A DNA stretch of 64,000 nucleotides from Methylobacterium sp. NEAU K (GTDB taxonomy: Bacteria > Pseudomonadota > Alphaproteobacteria > Rhizobiales > Beijerinckiaceae), in assembly GCF_030700285.1 (NCBI RefSeq), contig NZ_JAUYZJ010000028.1:1-64000 (forward strand). Reading direction: 5' to 3'. The position numbers and the translations under genes are program-made. Under the pieces are notes generated by a model. It did no database searches. It saw only the letters and a program-made list of their open reading frames with translations, and was not told the DNA's origin. Positions 1-9,636 of the stretch are shown here, in pieces (within the stretch, counting starts at the first letter, position 1; each line of letters opens with the position of its first letter).

Positions 1-9
1 CTTGACAAT

Positions 10-24
10 GTTCCTATTTTGTGC
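10..24. promoter_or_regulatory. possible LexA-like (SOS) box at the window edge
   Basis: The sequence reads GTTC-N7-GTGC, one base away from the alphaproteobacterial LexA box GTTC-N7-GTTC. It lies directly after a TTGACA hexamer at 2-7. The flanking gene is outside the window, so the target cannot be named. A chance match is quite possible. Confidence 0.2.
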
Positions 25-31
25 TCATTAG

Positions 32-700
32 CCGCCACCTGTTCCCCGGCGCCGCGGGGGTGATCCCGCAGCGCTCGGTTCGGGGCCGTCCCGGTGGCTG
101 ACCGGGCGGGCTCGGGGCGACAGGGCGGTGCCCGCGTCGGTGGCTCTCAGCCGCCATCGCCCCGGGCGGCGTGCCGGTACGGGGCGTGTCTCGGATGCGG
201 GCGTGAGACCGGGCGGCCCTTTGCCCGGCGGGGTGCGGAAATGCCCCCGCGCCGACCCGGGTCTGGGCCGACCCTGAGCGACCTGCGGACCCGCCCACTA
301 CGAGGCGGGGGGCGGCTGGAAGGCCACGGCGGTGATGCGGGTTCCGGAGGCCGAAAGCCTCGTCCGAGACCGCTAACACGGAGTCGCAGGATCGGGGCGC
401 CGCGAAGACATCGCGACGAGAAAGACGGCACCGGCCGGGGACCAGGCCCGTCCGATGCCGCGGGACGCCGCGGGGATCGGATCCCGCGCGTCTATGGCCG
501 ACACCAGGGTTCCCGCGGCGTCCCGCGTCCCTCGTGCTGCTCTTGGGCCATGCCCCCGGCGCCGTCAGGCGCGCGGGGACGATGGCGCGTGCCCGGAGAG
601 GACGGCCGGGACCTCCAAAAAGTTGACGGCGGCCCGGCGGACTGCCATCCGCGCGTCCGACATGTCCGCCCGCCCGCGGCAGCCTTGAGTCCGAAACGCA
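32..700. other. about 670 bases with no supportable gene
   Basis: Open frames cross this very GC-rich stretch on both strands, but their translations are Arg/Pro/Gly-rich and low in hydrophobic residues. None shows a recognisable motif or a convincing ribosome-binding site. No tRNA, repeat array or terminator is evident. The right end should hold the promoter and leader of the phosphatidylserine decarboxylase gene. Confidence 0.5.
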
Positions 701-1411
701 ATGACAGACCTGATCGAGACGATCCGCCGGACGCTCGTGCCGATCCACAAGGAGGGTTATCCCTTCATCCTGATCGGCATCGTGCTCACGGTGCTGGCCG
801 GCTACTTCTCCCAGTTCTTCGGCTGGATCTTCCTGATCCTCACCCTCTGGGTCTGCTACTTCTTCCGCGACCCGGAGCGGATCACCCCGGTGGCGGACGG
901 GCTCGTGGTCTCGCCCGCGGACGGGCGCGTCAATCTGATCGCCACCGTGCTGCCGCCCCCAGAGCTCGACCTGCCGCAGGTGCCGACCCTGCGCGTGTCG
1001 GTGTTCATGAACGTGTTCGACTGCCACGTGAACCGGGTGCCGGTGTCGGGCCGGATCGGCCAGATCCACTACACGCCCGGGTTGTTCCTCAACGCCGAAC
1101 TCGACAAGGCCAGCGAGGACAACGAGCGCAACGGCCTCGTCATCGAGACGAGCCACGCGAGCCAGCCCAAGCGCGTCGGCGTGGTGCAGATCGCCGGCCT
1201 GGTGGCGCGGCGGATCGTCGGGTTCGTCTCGGCCGGCGACGTGCTCGGGGTCGGCGAGCGGTTCGGGCTGATCCGCTTCGGCTCGCGGGTGGACGTCTAC
1301 CTGCCGGCGGGGGCGACCGTGCTGGTCGGACTCGGCCAGAAGGCGGTGGCCGGCGAGACGGTGCTGGCCGATCTCGGCGGCGGTCCGGGGCGCCAGTTCA
1401 AGCGGATCTAG
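701..1411 (+). CDS. psd: phosphatidylserine decarboxylase proenzyme
   Basis: Decarboxylates phosphatidylserine to phosphatidylethanolamine, the last step of PE synthesis, at the inner membrane. The protein has 236 residues, the short PSD-A/archaetidylserine-decarboxylase-like form. A hydrophobic hairpin lies at about residues 21-55, followed by the core motifs SPADGRV (71-77) and the FMNVFDCHVNR segment (102-112). The self-cleavage site is the FGS triad at 193-195; cleavage before Ser195 would create the pyruvoyl group on the small alpha chain. The next gene, pssA, starts 8 bases downstream and makes the substrate, so the pair forms a PE-synthesis operon. The ATG at 701 was chosen because homology begins at once with MTDLIETIRR. 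Confidence 0.95.
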   Translation: MTDLIETIRRTLVPIHKEGYPFILIGIVLTVLAGYFSQFFGWIFLILTLWVCYFFRDPERITPVADGLVVSPADGRVNLIATVLPPPELDLPQVPTLRVSVFMNVFDCHVNRVPVSGRIGQIHYTPGLFLNAELDKASEDNERNGLVIETSHASQPKRVGVVQIAGLVARRIVGFVSAGDVLGVGERFGLIRFGSRVDVYLPAGATVLVGLGQKAVAGETVLADLGGGPGRQFKRI

Positions 1412-1419
1412 GGCCGATC

Positions 1420-2259
1420 ATGGACGATCTCTTCCCGCCCTTCGCGCCCGATCCGAACGAGCCGCGCCCGCGCCGGTTCAAGCCGGTGCCGTTCCGGATG
1501 ATCGCGCCCAACATGATCACCCTGATGGCGCTCTGCCTCGGGTTGACGGCGATCCGCCTCGCCTTCGAGGGCAAGTTCGAGCCCGCCGTGATCGCCGTGG
1601 TGGTGGCGGGCGTGCTCGACGGCATCGACGGCCGGGTGGCGCGGCTGCTCAAGGGCACCTCGCGCTTCGGGGCGGAACTCGATTCGCTCGCCGATTTCGT
1701 GAATTTCGGCTGCGCCCCGGCGCTGATCCTCTACGGCTTCGCGCTGTTCCACCTCAAATCCGCCGGCTGGATCGTGGCGCTGATCTTCGCCATCGCGATG
1801 GCGCTGCGGCTCGCCCGCTTCAACGCGATGCTCGACGACCCGGATCGGCCGGTATGGAAGAAGGACTTCTTCGTCGGCATGCCGGCCCCGGCGGGCGCGC
1901 TCACCGCGATGCTGCCGCTCTACCTGCACTTCCTCGGCTTCCGCTTCGAGACCTGGGCGGCGCCCGCGATCCTGATCTACGTGCTGCTGATCGCCCTGCT
2001 GGTCGTCTCCACGGTCCCGACCTACTCGGGCAAGACCATGGGCAAGCGCGTGCCGCGCAGCCTCGTCCTGCCGATTTTCCTGCTCGGCGTCGCGGCCTTC
2101 GGCATCCTGATCAGCTATCCGTTCGAGGCGCTGGTGGCGGTGAGCGGCGGCTACCTGCTGACCATCCCGGTGGTCGCCGCCCAGTACCGCCGCCGCGCCA
2201 AGGCCGAGCTGGCCATCGCGGCCGAGGATCCGGCGGGGCCGGCGATCAGCGGGGGATAG
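1420..2259 (+). CDS. pssA: CDP-diacylglycerol--serine O-phosphatidyltransferase
   Basis: Integral membrane enzyme that joins CDP-diacylglycerol and serine to give phosphatidylserine, the substrate of the adjacent decarboxylase. The CDP-alcohol phosphatidyltransferase signature D-G-x2-A-R-x8-G-x3-D-x3-D is complete at residues 70-92 (D70, G71, A74, R75, G84, D88, D92). It is followed by several transmembrane helices up to about residue 255. At 279 residues it fits the type II (PssA) family. The frame stays open far upstream, but the ATG at 1420, just after the psd stop, gives the normal N-terminus, with a proline-rich cytosolic head of about 25 residues before helix 1. It is probably translated with psd. 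Confidence 0.93.
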   Translation: MDDLFPPFAPDPNEPRPRRFKPVPFRMIAPNMITLMALCLGLTAIRLAFEGKFEPAVIAVVVAGVLDGIDGRVARLLKGTSRFGAELDSLADFVNFGCAPALILYGFALFHLKSAGWIVALIFAIAMALRLARFNAMLDDPDRPVWKKDFFVGMPAPAGALTAMLPLYLHFLGFRFETWAAPAILIYVLLIALLVVSTVPTYSGKTMGKRVPRSLVLPIFLLGVAAFGILISYPFEALVAVSGGYLLTIPVVAAQYRRRAKAELAIAAEDPAGPAISGG

Positions 2260-2329
2260 GCCGGGCACGGCGCTGGCCTTCGCCCGATCGTCCCCTACCT
2301 TGGCCGGAGAGGTCCGCGGGGGTTGGCGC

Positions 2330-2758
2330 ATGCTCGAGGAATTCAAGAAGTTCGCGCTTCGCGGAAACGTCGTGGATCTCGCCGTCGGCGTGATCATCGG
2401 CGCGGCCTTCGGGGCGATCGTGAACTCGGCCGTGCAGGACCTCTTCATGCCGGCGATCGGCGCGGTGACCGGCGGGCTCGACTTCTCGAACTACTACATC
2501 CCGCTCTCGTCCAAGGTGCAGGCCGGGCTGCCCTATGCGGATGCCCGGAAGCAGGGCGCGGTCCTCGGATACGGGCAGTTCCTGACGCTGACCCTGAACT
2601 TCGTGATCGTGGCCTTCGTGCTGTTCCTGGTGATCCGGGCCATGAACAAGCTGCAGCGCACCGAGGACAAGAAACCGGAGGCGGTCGCGGAGGTCCCGGC
2701 GGACGTGAAGCTCCTGGCGGAGATCCGCGATCTCCTGGCGGCGAAGCCGCGCGTCTGA
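2330..2758 (+). CDS. mscL: large-conductance mechanosensitive channel
   Basis: Pentameric membrane pore that opens under membrane tension and releases solutes during hypo-osmotic shock. The 142 residues match the family length (E. coli 136). The start is the family signature MLEEFKKFALRGNVVDLAVG, so the ATG at 2330 is preferred over a TTG ten codons earlier. TM1 spans about residues 15-45 with the gate region rich in Gly and Val. A periplasmic loop of about 40 residues follows, then TM2 at about 85-108 (LTLNFVIVAFVLFLVI). The cytoplasmic C-terminal helix ends EIRDLLAAK. It lies 70 bases after pssA, perhaps co-transcribed with the lipid genes. Confidence 0.96.
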   Translation: MLEEFKKFALRGNVVDLAVGVIIGAAFGAIVNSAVQDLFMPAIGAVTGGLDFSNYYIPLSSKVQAGLPYADARKQGAVLGYGQFLTLTLNFVIVAFVLFLVIRAMNKLQRTEDKKPEAVAEVPADVKLLAEIRDLLAAKPRV

Positions 2759-2778
2759 GAGCCCGGGGCGTCCGGGGT

Positions 2779-3054
2779 TCAACGCTCGGTCGTGTCGACG
2801 TCATCCGGCTTCACCCCGAGCGCGTCGAGGATCTGGTCGAGGGCCTGACCGACCGCGCCGGTGCCCTCCTCGTGGGTCTTCAGCCGGGTCTCGAGCCGGC
2901 GGATCTGAGGCTCGAACACGTCCGGAACCGGATCGTCGCCGAGGAAGCGGGGCTTGTCCGGGCCCACCGGCAGCACGCCGCGCAGCTGCTGGCCGAGATG
3001 GTCGCGCACCGGTTCCGGCAGCGTGGCGCCGGCCGCCTTCGGATCCTCGCTCAT
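2779..3054 (-). CDS. small protein, weakly NepR-like
   Basis: A 91-residue, charged, soluble protein of unknown function. The start at 3054 (MSEDPKAAG) is preceded on the minus strand by GAGGAG at good spacing. The middle reads VRDHLGQQLRGVL, then DPVPDVFEPQIRRLE, which resembles the two helices of NepR anti-sigma factors (consensus near LR..Y....EPVPDRF..LL..LE), but with about seven extra residues between them. The C-terminal half is predicted helical. A genuine NepR-sigma fusion lies about 700 bases away on the same strand, so a stress-response role is possible. The resemblance may also be coincidental, and this may be a separate Hyphomicrobiales family. Confidence 0.7.
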   Translation of the reverse strand: MSEDPKAAGATLPEPVRDHLGQQLRGVLPVGPDKPRFLGDDPVPDVFEPQIRRLETRLKTHEEGTGAVGQALDQILDALGVKPDDVDTTER

Positions 3055-3127
3055 GGTCTCCTCACACATCGGACGGCTTCTCAACGGCCGGTCCGACAAA
3101 GCGTTGCGTCGGCACCCGAAGCCGCGC

Positions 3128-3164
3128 AAAAAACGGGCCCCGGAGCGGGTCGCTCCGGGGCCCG
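3128..3164 (-). terminator. intrinsic terminator of the DUF1236 gene
   Basis: A perfect 14-bp inverted repeat (arms 3134-3147 and 3151-3164, 3-base loop) is followed on the minus strand by six T residues (3133-3128). It lies 30 bases after the stop of the DUF1236 gene and is a classical Rho-independent terminator for it. Confidence 0.9.
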
Positions 3165-3193
3165 ATGGGCCGGCGCGGGACCGGCCCGGCCGA

Positions 3194-3607
3194 TCAGTCG
3201 ACGACCTCGACGATCCGGTGGCTGCGGTCGACCAGCACCGGGCGATCGTTCACCACGGTGTAGCGGTAGCCCGGCTGCACATGGTACTCGGTCGGGACGT
3301 CATAGTACGTCACGCCCGAGGCCGGGAGCGTCGAACCGACGGCGACGCGGCCGTCGTAATCGTACGAGCGGACGTTGCGCTCGCGCACGTAGCTGCGGAA
3401 GCGCGGCGCCATGTCGACGCCGAGGATGCCGCCCACCGTGCCGGTGGCCGCACCGACGGCGCCGCCGACGATCCCGCCGATCGGGCCGGCCGCATCGGCG
3501 CCCGCGGCCGCGCCGCGCTCGGCGCCGGGGATGGTTCCCTGGGCCTGGGCGGCCAGCGGCAGCGACAGGGCGAGGGCAGAGGCGGCGAGAAGGGTCTTGA
3601 AGGTCAT
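3194..3607 (-). CDS. secreted DUF1236-domain protein
   Basis: A 137-residue exported protein of unknown function. An N-terminal signal peptide (MTFKTLLAASALALSLPLAAQAQG) is followed by a Gly/Ala-rich segment with GG-x3-GG repeats (about residues 40-65) that may insert in or lie on membranes. A C-terminal DUF1236 domain contains the pattern TYYDVP..Y.V.PGYRYTVVNDRPVLVD. The ATG at 3607 has GGAG nine bases upstream; a second ATG three codons earlier (3616) has GGAG directly abutting it and is less likely. The gene has its own terminator. DUF1236 proteins are common envelope proteins in Methylobacterium and Bradyrhizobium. Confidence 0.85.
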   Translation of the reverse strand: MTFKTLLAASALALSLPLAAQAQGTIPGAERGAAAGADAAGPIGGIVGGAVGAATGTVGGILGVDMAPRFRSYVRERNVRSYDYDGRVAVGSTLPASGVTYYDVPTEYHVQPGYRYTVVNDRPVLVDRSHRIVEVVD

Positions 3608-3739
3608 ACGGGACATCTCCGTTCCGTGGCGTTCCGCCGCAGCAAAGCAGCGAAGCTCGGGCCGGTAACGCCCGATCCCCGGAATCGGATGCATCTTTTT
3701 TTCGGCGGGGCCCGCCGTGAGCCCCGCTGCGCGCAGTCT

Positions 3740-4480
3740 CTACGCGTCCTTGGGCATCGCCGACTGGATGAACCGGTCGGAGCCGAGATCCTCCTCGTCG
3801 TAGCCCAGCAGCTCCGCCAGCCGGCCGCGGGCGCGGCTGACCCGACTCTTCACGGTGCCGACCTTGCAGCCCATGATCGTGGCCGCCTCCTCGTAGGAGA
3901 CGCCCTCGGCTCCCACCAGCACCAGGGCCTCGCGCTGGTCAGGCGGCAGCTTGGCGAGCGCCGATTGCAGATCCTCGACATCGAGGCGGTCGCCCTGGTG
4001 CGGGGCCGTGGCCAGCCGGGCCGCGTAGGACCCGTCCTGATCCTCGACCTCGCGGACCCGCTTGCGGTGATCCGAGTAGAAGATGTTGCGCAGGATCGTG
4101 AACAGCCACGCGTTGAGGTTGGTCCCCGGCTGGAACCGGGCGCGGTGCTGCCAGCCCTTGAGCAGGGTGTCCTGGACGAGGTCGTCGGACCGGGCCGGGT
4201 TCGACGTCAGCGACAGCGCGAAGGCGCGCAGGCTCGGCACCGCGGCGAGCAGCCCGTTGCGGAATTCCGGCTCGATCGCCTCGCCGCGGGCGCGCAGGGC
4301 CTCTTCCAGCTTCTCGAGCAGGTCGGCGAAGCGGGAGGGCAGCACCTCTTCGCCGATCCGCTCGTAGACGGTGCGCAGGTGCTCGCCGAGATGCGTGCGG
4401 ATGTTCGGAGCGAGGTTCGGGCGGCCATCCCGAAGCTCGTCCTCCTGGGACAGGACGGAGTCGGTGTCGTCGCGGGTCAT
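3740..4480 (-). CDS. NepR-sigma EcfG fusion, general stress response ECF sigma factor
   Basis: A 246-residue protein that appears to join an anti-sigma factor and its sigma factor in one chain. Residues about 24-62 carry the NepR pattern (HLGEHLRTVYERI, then EEVLPSRFADLLEKLEEAL). Residues about 77-140 are sigma region 2 (SLRAFALSLT..DDLVQDTLLKGW..N..AWLFTILRNIFYSDHRK). About 160-225 are region 4 with the helix-turn-helix YEEAATIMGCKVGTVKSRVSR. In the known partner switch, NepR sequesters EcfG until phosphorylated PhyR removes it. Here the inhibitor is in cis. The start at 4480 (MTRDDTDS) was chosen because the 82 upstream codons look non-coding. No phyR or stand-alone nepR lies next to it. 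Confidence 0.85.
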   Translation of the reverse strand: MTRDDTDSVLSQEDELRDGRPNLAPNIRTHLGEHLRTVYERIGEEVLPSRFADLLEKLEEALRARGEAIEPEFRNGLLAAVPSLRAFALSLTSNPARSDDLVQDTLLKGWQHRARFQPGTNLNAWLFTILRNIFYSDHRKRVREVEDQDGSYAARLATAPHQGDRLDVEDLQSALAKLPPDQREALVLVGAEGVSYEEAATIMGCKVGTVKSRVSRARGRLAELLGYDEEDLGSDRFIQSAMPKDA

Positions 4481-4635
4481 GTGTGTCGCGCTCGTCAGCT
4501 CATCGTGGCTCGACCTGTGGTCCAGAAAAGGTCGAGGCGGATCGCTTGGCGGCCGAACTCCCGTGAAGTCCGGTCGATGCTCTCCTGTTACGAGCTTTCT
4601 AGCGCATCGGGGGCGCGCATGCACCCTCGTCCCCG

Positions 4636-5427
4636 TCAAACTTGAGATGCCCCGGCCGGTCTCAACAGGCGGATCGCCCCGTCCCGCAGGGTCAGGACAT
4701 CGCCCCGGGCGAGGTCTGTCCAGCACTCGTCCCGGGTCAGCGCCTGGGTGGCGATGACGGTGACCACATCATCCTCCGTCGTCTCCCGCGCGAAATCGAC
4801 CTGCCAATCCTCGTCGATCAGGGTGGCTTTGCCGAACGGCGCCCGACGGGTGAGGTAGCAGAGGCGCTTGCCGCAATGGGCGTAGAGGGTGCGGCTGTCG
4901 GTCAGCAGCATGTTGAATACGCCCATCGCGTGCAGCTCGCCCGCGAGCACGGCCACGGCCCGGTCCAGGGTCTCGGGCCGGGGCAGGGACCGGAACCGTG
5001 CCTGGAGCCGGCCGAGCATCCAGCAGAAGGCGTGCTCGCTGTCCGTGGTGCCGATCGGCATGAACACGCCCAGCGGCAGCCGCTTCACGCCCTTGAGCTG
5101 GCCGTTATGCGCGAAGGTCCAGCGGCGGCCCCACAATTCCCGGGAGAACGGGTGGGTGTTCTCCAGGCTGACGCGGCCCCGATTGGCCTTGCGCACATGG
5201 GCCACCACGATGCGGCTCTTGATCGGCATGTCGCGCAGGAGCCGGGCCAGCTGCGAGCGCGAACTCGGCTCGGGCTCGTGGAAGCTGCGGCAGGCGCGGC
5301 CGTCGTAGAAGCTGATGCCCCAGCCGTCCGCATGGGGTCCGGTTTCGCCGCCGCGCCGGGCGAGACCGGCGAACGAGAAACGGATGTCGGTCGGCACGTT
5401 GGCGCTCATGCCGAGCAGTTCGCACAT
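4636..5427 (-). CDS. class II glutamine amidotransferase (YafJ type)
   Basis: Ntn-hydrolase-fold glutaminase domain of 263 residues without a synthetase partner domain. After removal of Met1, Cys2 (MCELLGMS) becomes the nucleophile. The other class II landmarks are present: HADGWG (32-37), RIVVAHVRKAN (72-82), NTHPF and FAHNGQLKG near 90-115. This family (E. coli YafJ, also Gn-AT_II_3) hydrolyses a gamma-glutamyl or amide bond, but its physiological substrate is not generally established. It is separated by 155 bases from the sigma-factor gene downstream and is probably monocistronic. Confidence 0.88.
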   Translation of the reverse strand: MCELLGMSANVPTDIRFSFAGLARRGGETGPHADGWGISFYDGRACRSFHEPEPSSRSQLARLLRDMPIKSRIVVAHVRKANRGRVSLENTHPFSRELWGRRWTFAHNGQLKGVKRLPLGVFMPIGTTDSEHAFCWMLGRLQARFRSLPRPETLDRAVAVLAGELHAMGVFNMLLTDSRTLYAHCGKRLCYLTRRAPFGKATLIDEDWQVDFARETTEDDVVTVIATQALTRDECWTDLARGDVLTLRDGAIRLLRPAGASQV

Positions 5428-5506
5428 CGGGATGCAGCCGGGGCAATGCGGGGGAGGGGCGACGTTTAGGAGTGTTCGGCCGCCCGAACAACGGCTTTCG
5501 CGCCGT

Positions 5507-5818
5507 TCAGCGCGCCAGATAGTCGGTGAGCGTCATGCCGACGAGGATGGCGACCCAGAAGAAGCCCAGCCCCGAGAACAGCCGCACCAGCGGCGGCTCG
5601 TGGATCACCTCCATGGAGACCAGGAGGATCAGGGCCACCATCACGGCGACGACGAGGAGTTCGACGATCCAGACCTGCGCGAAGGGCAGGGTGGCGCCGA
5701 GCGTGACGTTGACGGCGAGCAGGGCGAGCAGCGCCAGGAAGGTCAGCACCGGCGTGCGCAGGCGCCGTCGGAGCAGCGCGCGGTCGTCTGCGCTGAGGGC
5801 GGCGAGGGGATTTCGCAT
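5507..5818 (-). CDS. cytochrome c oxidase subunit IV-like small membrane protein
   Basis: A 103-residue protein with three predicted transmembrane segments (about residues 25-45, 48-70 and 78-100), the size and topology of prokaryotic COX4/CtaF-type subunits that stabilise heme-copper oxidases. It is the last gene of the act-cox operon, 7 bases after coxC. The ATG at 5818 (MRNPLAALS) is used because the ORF's upstream eight codons overlap coxC. The identification leans partly on position; the family is poorly conserved in sequence. Confidence 0.75.
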   Translation of the reverse strand: MRNPLAALSADDRALLRRRLRTPVLTFLALLALLAVNVTLGATLPFAQVWIVELLVVAVMVALILLVSMEVIHEPPLVRLFSGLGFFWVAILVGMTLTDYLAR

Positions 5819-5825
5819 CGGCGTC

Positions 5826-6481
5826 CTACCGGTTGACCACATAGAGGATCGGGAAGGCCAGGATCCAGACGAGGTCGATGAAGTGCCAGTACAGGCCGTA
5901 GACCTCGATCCAGTTCTGGTGCCGGGACAGGAAGCCGGCCTTGGCGGCCAGACAGGTCATGCCGAGCAGGAGCGCGATGCCGGTGAAAAGGTGCAGCGCA
6001 TGCAGGATCGTGGCGACGTAGTAGAGATTCACGAACAGGCGCGCGGCCGGTGTCTCGACGAGCGCGAAGGGCCGATCGTCCAGGAACGGCATCATGTGCT
6101 CGTCCCAGTCGGCGTAGTACTCGTAACCCTTGAGCACCAGGAACAGGCTGCCCAAAGCCGCGGTGGCGAGCATCGCCCGGACCATCGCGCGCTGCCAGCC
6201 GATGCGCGAGAATTCGATCGCCATCGACATGGTGAGCGACGAGCAGATCAACACCACCGTGTTGGTGGCGCCGATCCAGAATTTGAGGTGCCTGGCCGCC
6301 GCGATCGTCGCTTCGGGATGCTGGATCCGGGTGATCAGCGCCACCAGGAACAGGGCCGAGAACAGCAGCAGCTCGGTGATCAGCCACGCCCAGATGCCGA
6401 GCTTGGCCGCCTCGCGCTGCTGGGCCACCGTCTCGAAATGTTGGGCGCGGGCGACCCCGACTCCGTCTGCCAGCCGCTGGC

Positions 6482-6485
<4 letters not shown>
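5826..6485 (-). CDS. ctaE: cytochrome c oxidase subunit III
   Basis: A non-catalytic membrane subunit of the aa3/caa3 oxidase that supports proton uptake and stability of subunit I. The 219 residues contain five clear helices (about 28-52, 68-95, 103-122, 152-180 and 195-217). Family landmarks include KLGIWAWLITELLLFSALF, LKGYEY and the C-terminal YWHFIDLVWI segment. Its ATG overlaps the stop of coxA by four bases (ATGA), showing translational coupling. The two-helix N-terminal section of the seven-helix mitochondrial-type subunit is missing, as is common in A2-type oxidases. Confidence 0.93.
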
Positions 6486-8161
<1,676 letters not shown>

Positions 8162-8168
8162 GTCACCT

Positions 8169-9143
8169 TCATGGCGTCGCTTGCGCGGCGTTGCCGGAAG
8201 CCGGCGCCGGGTAGGATTTCAGGAAGTCGACGAGGCGCCCGAGCTCGTCGGCCGGGATCCGGCCGGCGAAGCTCGGCATGACCTGCTTGATGCCCCCGGC
8301 GAGCCGGTCGCCGTTCGGGTTCAGGATCTTCTCGCGCAGCCACGCGTCGTCGGCCGTCACGGTGCGGCCGTCGGCGAGCTTCACAGAGGATCCGTACAGG
8401 CCGGCGAGGCTCGGCGCCTTCACGGGCGAGTCGGGCTCGTGACAGCCGGCGCAGCCATAGGCCTCGTAGAGGGCGCGGCCAGCCGCGACCTTGCCCTGCT
8501 GCGCGCCGGCATGGGTCAGCCAGTCCTGGTAGTCACCCGGGTTCATGAAGGTGACCTCGCCGCCCATGATGGAATGGTCGGTGCCGCAATACTCCGAGCA
8601 GTAGAGGTGGTAGGTGCCGATCTTGTCGGCCTTGAACCACAGGTCGGTGTAGCGGTCGGGCAGGGCCGCCACCTGCATCCGGACGGCGGGCAGGTAGAGG
8701 GCGTGGATCACGTCCTGGCTGATGATGTGCAGCCGGATCGGCTGGCCGATCGGCACGTGCAGGTCGTTGATCTCGGCCTGGCCGGTGGGGTGCTGGAACT
8801 TCCACATCCATTGCCGGCCGACCGCCTCGATCACCAACGCGTCCGGGGGGGCGTTCTTCGAGGCGACGAACAGCTTGGCGCCCCAGACGAAGAAGATCAG
8901 CGTCAGCAGGAACGGGATCAGCATCCAGCTGATCTCGATGAGGTTCGAGCGGATGCCGGAGGGCTGCCGGTCCGCCTCGGAGCCCTCGCGGTAGCGCAGG
9001 GCGAAGTAGGTGATCGCCACGAAGACCGGCACGGTCAGCAGCAGCGTCAGCACCGTGAAGGCCAGGATGAGGACGTCCGTCTCGACAGCATTGGCCGAGA
9101 CCGCGGCGGGCCAGAGCTGGAGGGAATCGTGGCTCGGCGTCAT
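8169..9143 (-). CDS. ctaC: cytochrome c oxidase subunit II with C-terminal heme c domain (caa3 type)
   Basis: Accepts electrons and passes them through the binuclear CuA centre to subunit I. It has 324 residues: two transmembrane helices (about 24-48 and 70-94) and a cupredoxin domain with CuA ligands H147, C182, C186, H190 and M193 in the motif CSEYCGTDHSIM. The C-terminal cytochrome c domain carries CAGCH (231-235) and a likely Met axial ligand near M289. The fused heme makes this a caa3 enzyme that does not need a soluble cytochrome c docking site, which suits direct contact with alternative complex III encoded upstream in the same operon. Confidence 0.95.
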   Translation of the reverse strand: MTPSHDSLQLWPAAVSANAVETDVLILAFTVLTLLLTVPVFVAITYFALRYREGSEADRQPSGIRSNLIEISWMLIPFLLTLIFFVWGAKLFVASKNAPPDALVIEAVGRQWMWKFQHPTGQAEINDLHVPIGQPIRLHIISQDVIHALYLPAVRMQVAALPDRYTDLWFKADKIGTYHLYCSEYCGTDHSIMGGEVTFMNPGDYQDWLTHAGAQQGKVAAGRALYEAYGCAGCHEPDSPVKAPSLAGLYGSSVKLADGRTVTADDAWLREKILNPNGDRLAGGIKQVMPSFAGRIPADELGRLVDFLKSYPAPASGNAAQATP

Positions 9144-9147
9144 CGGT

Positions 9148-9636
9148 CTAGCGCTCCGGCGCGTCGAGGGAGCGGCCGACGATCAGCTCCATGGCCCGGC
9201 CGACCGGGATGCGGGCGCGGGTGCGGTCCGGGTCGCGATATCCGTAGCCGGATAGCCGCGCCGACGCCTCCGCCCGCGCGCGGTCGATGTCGGCGTAGGG
9301 GTTCGCCTGGAGGTTCGGCGCCGGCGGCATGAGCCGCGCGGTCTGCTGCGGCGTCAGCGCGGGGAGGGCCCGGCGCTGGCTCGCGCTGAAGGCGCCCATC
9401 AGCCAGACCATGGTTCCGACCACCGCCAGGGCCGAGAGCGCCAGCCCCGCCATCACCAGCGCGGTGTTGCGGACGTTGACGTCGCGGGTCTCGTGCCCGG
9501 GATCGTCGGGATCGCGCTGGGTGTTGGCCGGGGCGCCGCGGGCCGGCCGGCCGTTCAGGAGGCCGGTCCCGCGCAGGGTCAGTCCGGCCAGGATCGCCGG
9601 GATCAGGCCGGGACCGGGGGCGCCGCCCTCGCTCAC
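9148..9636 (-). CDS. small single-span membrane protein of the act-cox operon
   Basis: A 162-residue protein with one transmembrane helix (about residues 58-80), a Gly/Pro-rich N-terminus and a C-terminal extramembrane part reading PNLQANPYADIDRARAEA, then LSGYGYRDPDRTRARIPVGRAMELI. The latter pattern (L-GYG/W, then R-IP-RAMEL) is, as far as I recall, typical of small proteins located between act and cox genes in other bacteria. It starts with GTG overlapping the actF stop by four bases and ends 4 bases before coxB, so it is very probably a subunit or assembly factor of the ACIII-oxidase unit. Its exact role is unknown. Confidence 0.8.
   Translation of the reverse strand: MSEGGAPGPGLIPAILAGLTLRGTGLLNGRPARGAPANTQRDPDDPGHETRDVNVRNTALVMAGLALSALAVVGTMVWLMGAFSASQRRALPALTPQQTARLMPPAPNLQANPYADIDRARAEASARLSGYGYRDPDRTRARIPVGRAMELIVGRSLDAPER

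Noticed and set aside
14..1156. Long minus-strand ORF of 380 residues
   Set aside because: It is antisense to psd with His/Arg/Gly-rich composition typical of shadow frames in high-GC DNA, and shows no motif.
94..1419. Plus-strand upstream extension in frame with pssA
   Set aside because: The frame runs through psd in another phase, is Arg/Pro-rich, and the PssA family start lies at 1420.
1408..2448. Minus-strand ORF opposite pssA and mscL
   Set aside because: Shadow of pssA; low-complexity Arg/Asp/His/Gln composition and no homology seen.
3617..3635. GGAAC motifs upstream of the DUF1236 gene as EcfG promoters
   Set aside because: No GTT/TT at the proper distance, and the sites are too close to the start codon.
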